Source of the DNA: Gonium pectorale
Taxonomy: Eukaryota > Chlorophyta > Chlorophyceae > Chlamydomonadales > Volvocaceae
NCBI GenBank assembly: GCA_001584585.1
Contig: LSYV01000005.1
Location: 922,511-942,366 of the forward strand
DNA length: 19,856 nucleotides
Direction of reading: 5' to 3'
Below are positions 9,472 through 19,661 of this stretch, piece after piece. Below the pieces are notes generated by a model. The model was given only the letters and a program-made list of their open reading frames with translations. It made no database searches and was not told where the DNA came from. A program made the translations under genes and the position numbers. Positions within the stretch are counted from its first letter, which is position 1. Each line of letters begins with the position of its first letter.

Positions 9472-12380
9472 ATGAGGAGCCGCGCCATTTTTGCACTCTG
9501 CGGCCTACTGCTGGCCGCAGCCGGCGTGAGGGCGCAGCTAGGCATTTCGGGCAGCTCCGGTCTTGCATTTGCGCCAAGGTGAGCAAGCTGGGACATGACA
9601 TGGAATCTGTTGGGAATGCGTTGTGACGCTGCCGGAATGCATGGGGACAACATGAACTTCGCGAGGGGGCCTGACACGCCGACACGCGTGTGTTTTTCCA
9701 GGTTCACGCGGCTACTAAAGGCGGACCTCAGCAGCGTGGCGTCATATCTGCTTCCCACGGAGCAGCCCGCGCTGTGCACAAGCAATTGCTGCCAGGCGGA
9801 CTCCTATGCCTCGCCGTATGGGCTCACGTACCTGAACAACACGCAGCGGCAGTTCGGAGGGAGAACCTACACCACGTTCTTCTACCAGTTTCACTCGACC
9901 CACCGCTGCGACAATGCGCTTGACAATGCGCAGTGCTGCACGGCCAGCGCTGATAACATCTGGATTGATGTCGGTAAGTTCTGCCGCCACTGTGGATTAG
10001 CCATTTCGTTGGGCTGCTCTGTCTGCCCTAGTTCAACAGATCCCCGAAGGCAGCTGCGTATCATGCTGTAGGCGAGCTCAAGCGGGCGGCGCCCTATCCT
10101 GTAGTAGGCTGGACTGAACGCTTGCGCGTTTTTTGCACGCAGATCCTTCCCTGAAGGTCAAGTACGTGTCTTTCAACGGGCAGCGCCTTGTGCACTCGGA
10201 GCAGAGCGAGTATGGTCTTCGTCTCGGCTCGGTCAACCTCCAAGTTTCGGACGCAATGAACGGTGAGTGTGCTGATATGCGGCCGCCTCATCCGGTATCC
10301 GAATCATATGTTCCTCTACCAAGCCACCGTGTCTCAACAGCTACACACGTATTTAACATACATAACACACATATCTTAGCAGCCAGCTAACGGTCTGCGG
10401 TCGCCTCTCTTGCCTGTACCCTCAGGCATTCCCGTTGCCATCACGGTGGAGGGCGCTGCGGACGCGCTTTGCCCGCCTCCGGGCCTGGCTCCGCTACCGG
10501 GCCTATGCGAGCTGGTGGTGCAGGGCGCCACGCCCGCCAACCCCAACGCCTGCTGCCCGTCGACCATATCCATGAATTCGCAGCTGCCCTTCCAGCTGCC
10601 CGAGCAGCAGTTCCAGTGCTCATCTAGCCTGGAGAACAGCCCCTTCAAGCTAGTGTATGACAGCGTGACCCAGCCGGTGACCGTGTCGACGGGGCAGCAG
10701 TACGTGTACTACAACTTCCGCCTCGTAACCACCGGCAGCTGCCGGGCGGACAGCGTCACGGACTGCTGTAACGCGCAGCTCTCGTATATGAACATGAAGG
10801 TTACCGACCTGCCTATCACGTCCGTGCAGCTTGATGGCAAGGCCGTCGGATTCACCACCTCCACTTGGAACGAGCCCAACAGCGCCTCATACCGGTCGCT
10901 AATCATCGACAACCTCAACCTCGTTGCCGATGATCTGGGCTCCGCCGGCCTGCCTCTCATCATCACCGTGCGGCTGCCCAGCGGCGCGGACTCGGTTGAC
11001 CTGTGTGACTCCTCGTCGGACGACGCGCAGGGCGCCTGCAGCTACTACCTCCACTCGGAGGATGGCTTTTGCTGCCCCTCGGGCCTGGCGATGCCGGAGG
11101 GCGGCGTGCCGCCTCCTCCCCCAGAGACCTGCCCGGCGACGCTCATGGTGGACCCGTCCCAGACGTCCATGTCGCTGCAGTACTACGAGAAGAACGCCGA
11201 CGCGAGCCATACCATCTTCACCTTCCTGCTGGCCAATCACAACCCGGTTGGCGGGTGCTCCAAGCCCTATTGTGCTGACGTTTGCTCGTGGACGCTGTAC
11301 CTGAACCCCGAGGTCGCCTCCATGCTCGCGGTGGGCCACGAGAACCCGATTAACAATGGTCGCCAGATTATTGTTGGTGGCAACGCCGCCAGCGTCACCT
11401 TCCCTTACGGTCCCACTGGCGAGTCAACCGCGAACTTCTTCCTCACGCTGCCTGGTACCGGCAAGACGTTGTCCGACCTGTGCGCCCGCAACGCCGTCAT
11501 TGGCCAGGGCTCCAAGGCCTGCGCGGCCGTGGTGCGCGCCGCCTCAGGCGTTTACATTCGGGTGTTCTTCAACGACGACGAGGTCATCATCAAGCCCGGC
11601 AGCCCGCCGCCCCCTGTGCAGCTCTGCGCTGCGCCCCAGCCCATGGAGGACTCGTGCCTGCGCGTCAAGTCCCCCGCGCTCTTCAACTCGATGCTCACGT
11701 GGACAGTCTTCCGCTTCACTGCCAACCCCGTGGCCAACACTGCCGCTTGCAGTCCGCCAGCGACCGCCAACAACCCGGCGACCGTGCACGTCATCCTGTC
11801 GGCTGCGGCTGTGGACCAGCTCACGACGCGCGGGGATGTGCAGCCCAAGAACGGCCTGGCCCTGGACCGCAGCGACGGCGCCCGCTGGACCGTCTCCACC
11901 ACCGCCGCCACCAACCTCACGTTCATGCTGCAGGCTGCCGACCTGAGCGTTGCCGACGCCTGCCGGCAGGGTGTCACGCCCGAGCAGCCCGCTAACTCTT
12001 GCGTGGTGGAGGTCAGCGGCAACGCCGGCTGCTTCCGCGGCTACATCAAAGCTGAAAAGGATGCCAGCATCGAGTGGGTCGGTGAGCAGAGTCCCTCGAA
12101 GAGGGGCGTCGGCGCCTCCACAATCGTCCCTGCCGTGGTGGTGCCCGCGGTCGTGCTGCTGCTCGCAATGGTGGCCCTCGCCGCCTGGTACCGCCGGCGG
12201 CGCAGTCAGCGGTATGCATACGGCGGTGACGGCAGTGACTCGTTCAGCCGCCCGCTGGCGGGCGGCAGCACCGCTGGCAGCATGCGTGATGACCTGTCAG
12301 TGCCCTCGGCGTCGCCAAGCGACGTGCACATCCGGGTCCCGGGGAGCCAAGGGGGGGCGCCGCCGTCAGAGCGGCGCTAA
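9472..12380 (+). CDS. Membrane-anchored pherophorin-like glycoprotein, four modules, complete
   Basis: Likely a cell-surface or wall/extracellular-matrix glycoprotein. Exons are 9472-9578, 9702-9973, 10143-10262 and 10426-12380, giving 817 residues; all junctions are GT-AG with matching phase. Residues 1-22 form a signal peptide, probably cut after VRA. Module 1 (about 61-212) and module 2 (about 231-385) show the pherophorin pattern: an SPY/SPF start, aromatic strands (RTYTTFFYQF, YVYYNFRLV), paired cysteines in the core, an LC near the end and a closing CCP. Modules 3 (402-552) and 4 (567-707) are Cys-rich but diverged. They are joined by only PPPPP (395-399) and PPPP (560-563) rather than a long hydroxyproline rod. 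Sequons occur at N81 and N663. A membrane helix spans about 732-754, followed by YRRRR and a 63-residue Ser/Gly-rich tail. A type I topology is therefore inferred. Most pherophorins known to me are secreted, so the anchor is unusual. The start is the first ATG giving a signal peptide. The exact ligand or role is unknown. Confidence 0.88.
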
Positions 12381-13172
12381 CGATGCAGCTTGGCTCTGGA
12401 TGCGGACTGACGGGTGCAGCCAGCTGCTGTGCCGTCGCGGGTGCTCTGCATTGCTTGGGTTTGCGCGCATGTGACACTTGGGGCTTTTGGCGAGCTGCTT
12501 GGGGGCGGGGCTGTCTTGCTAAGGATGGTATTCGCCTCGACCGTGTGGGCGCGCGTCGGTGCTTGGGTGCAGCTCCTCGGTGTGTAGCTGCACGACGCTA
12601 GGTATGATGTGTAGTGCGGAGGGTTAGGGCCTTGAGCGCCGGCCATTAACAGGCGCTTTGAGCGTGGAGCGCTTCTTGGTAGCTCGGTCTTCGTACGCAT
12701 AAGCGCCGCCATGTACATGTGAGTATGTGCCTGCAGCTTGCGCGGCTGCATTATTGATATGTTTTGTGCGGGTAGTGTGGCGCCAGGCGCGGCCTCTGGG
12801 GAAGAAGGGAACTTGCACATGGGCGACATCACCGCTACCTTAACAACCCCTCCTAGTGTTTGGGCTGACTAAGCAGGATGAGATTATCCATCCTGTCCGA
12901 CACGTACTAGGACACGACTAACGATAGGCTGCACGGCACGGCCACTAGACGCGTGGGTGGCTGTTGATGCTCTGGTTGAACCGTGGTTCAATGCCGTGAC
13001 CAGTACCCATTTAGGGCGATGCCAAGGATAAAAGCGGTTCGTTGGCTTATGGCTCATATAAAGGCTGGTGGTACGGTGGTAGAAACCGGTGCGCAAGCAC
13101 GGTGTTCTGCGGGTTGTTTTATTGCCGGCGTTTAAGACCCGTGTCTGGCGTCTGTGTAACACACATAAGGAG
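12381..13172 (+). other. Probable long 3' untranslated region of the pherophorin-like gene
   Basis: After the TAA stop at 12378-12380 there is no coding sequence with the bias of the real exons. The first plus-strand TGTAA motif I find is at 13155-13159. This gives a 3' UTR of nearly 800 bases, which is long but plausible for volvocine algae. Cleavage is expected some 10-20 bases after the motif, so the right boundary is approximate. Confidence 0.55.
13155..13159 (+). terminator. TGTAA polyadenylation signal
   Basis: TGTAA is the polyadenylation motif of volvocine algae, replacing AATAAA. This is the only plus-strand copy I find between the pherophorin stop codon and the convergent gene, so it is the best candidate for that transcript's 3' end. 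Confidence 0.6.
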
Positions 13173-13634
13173 ACGAGGCAATGTGTGCCATTTGCACACT
13201 TCCATACACACGCTCCCACGCGTCAGGGATATAGGCAATGCTGGGCGTGGACATGCCCGTAGCCTGCCACCTCCAGTGTGCATGATGGTATGCAAGGGCT
13301 TAGTCACGGAGCCAGACGCAACCAACAGGATGGCAGATGATTGAAAGCGCAATTCATGTTCCTTCGATGCATCACTCGCGTGCCCCATATCCTGGGAAAC
13401 GCACGATGCCACCCCCAACCCCAACGAACGGGCACCGTGAGGCGGCTGCGGCCTCACGGCGGCGCTGGAGGCCCTTGTCAGCGGCACCCACCCCTCATGG
13501 CTATCGCCCCACACTGCCCCCTTCCCCACCTGATTGCTCCTGCCTATCCCTCCCCCTACTTCCGCCCCCCAACCTCCCGTCCTTCGTCCCCGCGCCAGCC
13601 GCCCCCCCCTCCCGCTACCGGTACCCTCCGCCCA
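13173..13634. other. Tail-to-tail region between convergent genes
   Basis: This region lies between the likely end of the plus-strand pherophorin-like transcript and the stop codon of the minus-strand gene 3. It should contain gene 3's 3' UTR. I find no TTACA (minus-strand TGTAA) here or further left to 12880, so gene 3's polyadenylation site is not identified and may use a variant motif. The right half is C-rich. Confidence 0.5.
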
Positions 13635-16600
13635 CTACCGAGCGCTGCTCTGCCGCGGCTTGGCCGACTCGTCAAACTGCAGCCGCACCACCACCGCGCC
13701 CGTCGTGTCCTTTCCCTCGCCCCCCTCGTTGCTGGCCCGCCGGGACTTGGTGGTGAGGCTCGACCGCAACGTCCGGTTTGAGTCGCCGCCGGCGGGGCCC
13801 TTGGGCGCCAGCAGCTTGCCCTGCTTGCGCGTTGTGGAGCCAACCGCGTGGCCGACGCCGCCCAGGCCGCCGGTGGCCCCCAGGCCCCCGCTGGCGCTCA
13901 GATCAAAGTGAGCCGACGCACCGCCCTCGCTGATGCGCCCCGTCCCGCCGCCGCCCGCCGTCTCCGAGCGCTGCAGCGCGGCGCCCATGCTCCGCCGACC
14001 AATGGCCGACCTGAAGGTGCGCCGGCCTGCGCCGGGGTCAACGGCCAACGGGGGCCAACGGGGTCAACGGAGGCAAGGGCAACGCCGCTCGTCAAGTGGG
14101 CAGTTGCGCGGGTGCAAGACGGGGGCTGACGGTCAGTAGGTGAAAACCCAGTGACGGGGCAAAACTTTAGCGGTGGCAGGGGCCTCATGTGGAAGGCGAC
14201 AGGTGACAGGTGGCAGGAGGCGGCCCACCTGTGGGCGACGGGTCCCGCGACGGCCCGGGCGAGCCCTCTGGAGACGACTCTGGGGACGCCCCCTCGCCGC
14301 CGCCCTCGCCGCCCTCCGCGGCGGCAGCAGCCGCGGCGGCCGCCGCTGCCGCCGCCGCTCGCGCCGCCCTGCTGTTCCCCATGAACGTCCCCATGGGCGG
14401 GTCGAATGGGAGGATGGCGTCCACAGACTGGGTGGGGTCAGGGCGCCAAGGGGAGAGGGTGGCGGGATTCACAGCCGAGGGAGGGAGGTGGGGCGGGTGG
14501 GGGGCCTCACCACGGCGCTCACAGGTGTTGGGGTTGTGTCACGGCGCTCACGCGCTTTGGGCTGGTGTGGTGTGGTGTGGGGTCCGGGACGTCGCAGTCG
14601 GGGGCCACGTGGGCGGCGGTAGCGGTGTAGGTGTGTGGGTGGTTGGGGGGATGCAGTGACGGCGCCAGGGCAGCGGCGCCCGGCGGGCAGGCGCGCCCGC
14701 CCGCAGACAGGCAGTCATCTATTTTCCGTACGCCGTACGCCGTAACCCACCTCCCGTAGGGAGCAGTACAGTGCCATTAGGCGGCGGTACGACATCCAGG
14801 CGGGCATGGAGTTCTCCCGCCCGCCGATCAGCTCGTCCACCCTCCGGGCCAGGTCCAGGTACGACACCACGTCGCACTTGACCGACTGGCGGGGGGAGGG
14901 AGCAAGGGGACAAGGGGCGGAGGAAGGGGTAAATGAAGGAGACAGTGATACGCACAGGACGCCGGGGTGGGTGGAGCAGGGTTTGGCGGGGAGAAGGAGA
15001 GGTTGGAATTCGTAATCTCCGCGTGAAGCAAAGAGCCTCCTGCCCCACCCCCCAGCGCACGCCATCCCAAATCCCATCCCAGAACACACATACCGGAACG
15101 CAATCTCCCCCGCAAAACCTCCCCGTCCCAGCTCGCCCCCACCTCCGCGTGGCTCTTGATGACCGCCACCTGCTGCTCCACCGCCACCCGCATCAGCCGC
15201 CAGCTCTCCTCCAGCAGCTCGAACTCGTCGTAGGGCGGCAGGGCGCGCATCACCTCGTGCCGCGTCACGTGGGTGGAGATGCCCACGAAGCCTGCGGGGG
15301 TGGGGGGGGAGCGGGCGGGGGGAGCGGTGTGTGTGTGTGGGGGGGGGGAGAACGGGCGGGAGGCGGGGTTCGACGAGCGGGAGGCGGGGGTGGGCACGAC
15401 CGCATGAGGGCGGCGGGGGATGCCGGGGGGGGGGCGAGCGCGAGTGGGGGGGGGGGCGTGAGCGAGACCGGGGGCGGGCGCAGACGCGCAAGACGGGCAA
15501 ACACAGTGCCCTGTACTGGGCCCGACCGCCCGGTACCAGGCAAAGGCAAGTGCCGAGGTGAAACCTTCTCAAGGAAGCTTGTCCAGCTTTCTACAAGGGC
15601 GGAGCGGGCGCAGACGCGGAAAGGGCCGGTCCCCGGGAGTCCCCTCCCCCGTCTCAACCCCCTCCCCAACCCACCCCTCACACCACCACCACCACCACCA
15701 CCACCACCACACGGGACCTCGGTCTGATACCGGTATCCAGGTCCCCCCGGGCCGAGCTCGGGCCTCCCTGGCCCAGAGCCGCCTGCCCCTCTCCCCCTCC
15801 ACTCCCTTCCCCCTCCTCCCTCCCTCGTCACCCCCGTCTCTCACCGCTGTTGAGCACCGCGCGGCACAGCTCCCGGCCCAGGTCCGTCCCGCCGGGCCCC
15901 GCCGCCCGGCCCGCCTCCGTGAACAGCGCCATGACGCGGTGCGGCGGCAGCGCCGAGGCCTTCTCGCTGTTGAGCTGGCGCAGGAATAGGCCAAGGTCGT
16001 CGGGGGTGACGGGCTTGCGGCCTTGCGTCTCGAACGAGGCCCTGCGGGGCGGGAGCGGGCGGGAAGGGGGGGGAGCATGTGCGGTAAGTAAGGGCGGCAT
16101 GGGGGGGGCGCGGAGGTGCCCAGGTGCTTCACCGTACGGCCTGCACGCACGGCGGTTGCGACGCCGGGCGACTCGTCGTATGTGTGCACTGCCGTACGCA
16201 CGCGTACCCACCTGTACGTCGCGCACAGCGCCTCCAGGTCCTCGTCGTACTGCGCCACAAAGGCCCGCAGGATGGCCTCCAGCGCCAGCTCCAGGTCGAT
16301 CGCCTTGTCCTCGTCGTTGAGGGCCTGGGGCGTTGGGACCAAATGCGCGGTTGGGGTTTAGACGGTTGGGCGGTTGGGCAACAACATCGGGCGGGACTCG
16401 AGCGCCCGGCTCGGCAACCCAAGCAACTCCCGTCCTACCTAACCCCCTGCCCTCCCTGCCACTTGCCACTCCTTTCCCCGCCCCACCATGGCCCGCACGT
16501 AGTCGGGGGTGGCGGCCACGTCGTCCCGCGCGGGCGCGAAGGAGCCGCGCAGGAACTCCCGCGCCAGGCGGGTCAGCACGCGCGCCTTGACCAGGCTGAA

Positions 16601-19436
16601 GCCCTCGGCGGCCTCGGCGATGAGCGGACCGGCGCGGGCGTGCACCCTGAGGGGAGGGGAGGGGAGGGAGGGAGGGGCAGGCGTTTGAGGGAGTGGAAAA
16701 CAGCACCAAAGGGACCACCTCCCCCGTGCCCCACCGGGCCATGCCCCGGGCGCTAACATCCCACCCCTCCACCCCTCCCCCTTCAGGTGCTCTCACTGAC
16801 ACGCTCTTTCTCTCTCTCGTCTGCCTTCGTCCCCTCCTCCCTGCTTCTGCGTCCGATACAACCCCCGCCCGCCCTTGCCCACCCAATGCCGCTCAATCCC
16901 ACACGCCCCCGCCCCACGTCCGCCCCCGCCCCACCTGTTTACGAGCGAGAGGTAAAACTCCACGGCGGTGGCGGGCAGCGGCACCCGCGCCAGCACGTCC
17001 TCCTCGCCCTCCGTCCCCGACCCCGGCCCCGGCCCCGCCCCGGAGGCGGAAGCGGCAGAGACGGGCCGCGTCAGCGCCGCGGCGGGCTCGGGCAGCCCCA
17101 GCAGCCGCGAGAAGGTGCGGACCTGGGGGAGGGGGAGAGGAGGAGGGGAAGGGGGAGAGGGGGGGAGAGGGGGGAATGCGTTCTCGCGGAGAAAAATTGG
17201 GTTGCAGGCAGGGGGGCGGGGGGTAGGGCGGGGCGCGGATGGGCCGATGGGATGAAGGCGGACAGCGTCCGGGCCGGGCTCCCGGAGTGGTGCCCCCAGC
17301 GCGCCGCCCACACGCCACCCACACATAAAGCTTTCCAGCTCTCTACCCCCCCACCACCCGCCCCAACACACGCACATGCGCGCCCCACCTTGGGGTGCTG
17401 GTTGCGGTAGCGCCGCACAGCCGCCAGGAAGGCCCCCAGGTGCAGCTCGGCGGCCGCACGGCAGCCATACTTGGACGAGAAGAAGTCGTACAGCACGGGC
17501 TCCAGGCCCACGCGAGGGCCCGCCAGGCCGCCCAGGAGCGCCTCCTCCTGCGGTACCGTATGTGTGGACAGCGGTTAGAGCCAGTTGGCCGTTCGTCAGT
17601 TGTACGCGCGCAACGGCCACTACGGCACAGTCATCTGGAGTACGGGTCCTCAACCAATTCAACTACCAACCACCAACCGTTACAACCGCTACAACCGCCC
17701 CGGACCTCACCGCCCGCAGGTCCGCCTGCAGCTTCTCCACGTACACCTGGCTGATGGTCACCAGCGCAATGTCCAGCGACCAGCCGCCCGCCAGGAAGCT
17801 CAGCACGCTGTCGCGCTCAAAGTCCAGGTGCGTCGCAAAGCCCGCCGCTGACAGCGGGCCAGTCAGCGACGGCGGCGGCGGCTCGGGGCCCGGCCAGCTT
17901 GCCAGCGCCGACGCTGCCGCGGCCTCGGCGTCGGCGGCCCCCGAGCCGGCGCCGGCCGCGGGGGACGCCCTGGCGCCGCCGGCGGCGGCGGCCGCGGCCG
18001 CCAGCGCCTCCGCGATGTGGGGCGGTCGGTTCAGATGCCAGAGGAAGAGCGGCGGGCTGCGCGTCTCCAGCTGCATGAGCGAGGAGGCGAGGTAGCGGCG
18101 GAGGGCGTCGCCCGCGGCCCGGGCCTGCAGGTCCAGCTCCTGCGGGGGTGGGGGGAGGGAGGGTATTTGGGTGCACGGTTTACTATTTACGGTGGGGCTG
18201 TGTGTGTTGTGTTGAACAGGAAAACGCATACGACGAGCGTAAGCGCGAAAGTGATGGCGTCGGTGTAGGACCCAGCTCCCGAGGCAGTCGAAGGGGCGAT
18301 GTCCCTGCATGTTAGTTCGGCGGCGACCACCACCGTAGCCCCCGATGCGGCCCAGAATTCTCTCTGGGGTGACCCTATGCAATGCCGTGATGGGATGCGT
18401 TGTGTGTGTGGTGTGTGCTGGGAGGGGGGAAGGCTGTGGCATGAGGTCAGGCGACGAGCCGGCGATGCGGGGCCAGGGTGCCGCGCTGAGTTCCCATCCG
18501 GTGAAAAGGGGAGGCCCGGGGGGCGCCTCCCCTTGTGTCGCCTCCCGCTCCCCCCGCCCTCGCCCTCGCCCCACGCGCCTCACCTACACCCCCCGCCCCC
18601 CACCCCTCTGGCTGTACCGCCACACACTCGCATGGCAGCCCCGCCCCCGCGACAGCCCCCCGTGCAGGTGCAGACGGGTACCGCGCGGCGCCTGCCGCAT
18701 GTCCGCAGTCCGCTCCACGGGAAGGGTCCGGGCTCGGGGGCAGCAGCACGCGGCGCTGTGCGGGCCTCCCCACCCACCCCCCCTCTCCCCACGCCCAACA
18801 CACACGCCCCCTCCCCCCGGACACACGCCCCCCACCCCCACCGCCCCACCTTGACCCGCTGCTCGCACACGGTGACCTTCTGCTCCAACAGCCGCTGGCG
18901 GTGCAGCGCCTCTGAGATGGCCTCGCGCTTCTCCGCCTCGTACCTACGGGCGGGAGCGGGCGGGCAGGGGATCGGGTGCGAAGGGGTGATTCAATTGGGA
19001 GACTGGTCGTCAAGAACATAGCCATTGCTTGCGACAAGGTGCCTTGGCTAAAGGTTCCCGTGGCGAGGGGGGCCTCGAGGAGGTTGAAGGAAACCGGGTT
19101 GGATCAGAGAAGACTGGATGCCAGCTACGTTAGCCTCCAGGAGGGGGTAGGAGGGGGGCTGGGATGCGGAGCCAGCGGCACCGACGAGTCCCCGCGCCTG
19201 CAAGCCGACGGAACCCACCCACGGAACCCACCTGCTGCACCGACCCCGCCGGCCCTACGACCCGAAGGACGCAACCCCGCGCCTCCCCCCCCCCGCCTCC
19301 CTACGGCCCGCCCTCCTCCCCCGCCCCACAGGCCTGCCCGCACCCACTTTGCCTCCAGGCGCTTGGCTGTAGCGCCCACCGCTGCCTGCGCCTCCGCCAT
19401 GTCGCTGCTCATGCGCTCGATGCGGACGTCCACGTC
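13635..19436 (-). CDS. Large coiled-coil/helical protein of unknown family, 5' end outside window
   Basis: Twelve GT-AG exons join in phase: 19436-19348, 18943-18850, 18139-17711, 17547-17389, 17122-16935, 16646-16487, 16324-16212, 16041-15845, 15291-15143, 14885-14751, 14427-14229 and 14026-13635 (TAG stop). They give 767 residues, numbered from the first visible codon. Residues 1-90 are a charged helix, probably a coiled coil. Residues 62-204 include an Ala/Gly-rich insertion. Residues 205-275 carry the ordered segment VLYDFFSSKYG...RTFSRLLGL. The rest of the middle is helical (to about 590), with EF-hand-like spacing but no intact calcium loop. A poly-Ala run and a Ser/Pro/Gly-rich stretch follow, then a basic, Ser/Gly-rich tail ending in VVVRLQFDESAKPRQSSAR. 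No signal peptide or membrane helix is visible in this part. The KYG-type segment reminds me of large ciliary/axonemal proteins, but that is a recollection, not a match. Introns over 300 bases are 14428-14750, 15292-15844, 18140-18849 and 18944-19347; all are low-complexity. The exons are well supported; the function is not assigned. Confidence 0.83.
15681..15710. repeat. CAC trinucleotide microsatellite, ten copies
   Basis: Ten uninterrupted CAC triplets lie in the 15292-15844 intron of gene 3. In other frames this reads as poly-His or poly-Thr on the plus strand, but there is no supporting gene on that strand. Confidence 0.95.
18140..18849 (-). other. Long intron of gene 3 carrying a dispersed repeat
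   Basis: This 710-base intron lies between exons 18943-18850 and 18139-17711 (donor GTGGGG after AAG, acceptor CCGCAG). Its 18165-18420 part is less GC-rich and less repetitive than the other introns. It includes repeat copy B (18199-18280). The remainder is C-rich on the plus strand. No extra exon with coding bias is visible. Confidence 0.7.
18199..18280 (-). repeat. Dispersed intronic repeat, copy B
   Basis: The reverse complement of this stretch aligns to 3785-3862, with a 34-base identical core (18224-18257) and similar flanks. Small differences occur next to the core. It lies inside a gene 3 intron, in the opposite genomic orientation to copy A. Confidence 0.85.
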
Positions 19437-19661
19437 CTGGGGGCGGTCGGAGGCGGCGGGGGGATAGGGGCGGCGGGGAGGGAAGGAGAGCAGGCTCAGA
19501 GGCAAGTGAGACTTTGGGAGAGCGGGCGGCCCATGACGCGCGGTTGTGCGGACGGGTTGAAATCTTGTGGCGATGGTGGTGTCGTGGCGGTGGCAGCCCC
19601 GTGAGACCGCACCGTCCGCGCTTGTGTGCTGGATGGATGTCTGTGTGCGCTCGGGCGGGCC
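19437..19661 (-). other. Non-coding stretch upstream of the first visible gene 3 exon
   Basis: The exon starting at 19436 is preceded by CGCCCCCAG, a good acceptor, so this stretch is most likely intron and the gene continues to the right. The frame stays open back to a Met at 19505, so a start there cannot be strictly excluded. The added residues (MPLSLLSFPPRRPYPPAASD) are Pro-rich and look non-coding. Confidence 0.5.

Noticed and set aside
10441..12477. Long shadow frames on both strands across pherophorin exon 4
   Set aside because: They are Arg/Pro/Ala-rich by-products of the GC-rich real exon. The frame ending at 12380 has the Cys pattern, the membrane helix and the upstream exons.
12971..12993. 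GGTTGAACC / GGTTCAAT motif suggestive of a tRNA B box
   Set aside because: No matching A box or acceptor stem could be found around it, so a tRNA is not supported.
13054..13060. ATATAAA TATA-like box on the plus strand
   Set aside because: It lies in the probable 3' UTR of the pherophorin-like gene, and no plus-strand coding sequence follows. Probably chance.
15265..15831. Pro/Gly-rich frames overlapping the 15292-15844 region
   Set aside because: The region is bounded by a GTGAGA donor and CCGCAG acceptor that join flanking exons in phase. It is full of simple repeats, so it is intron.
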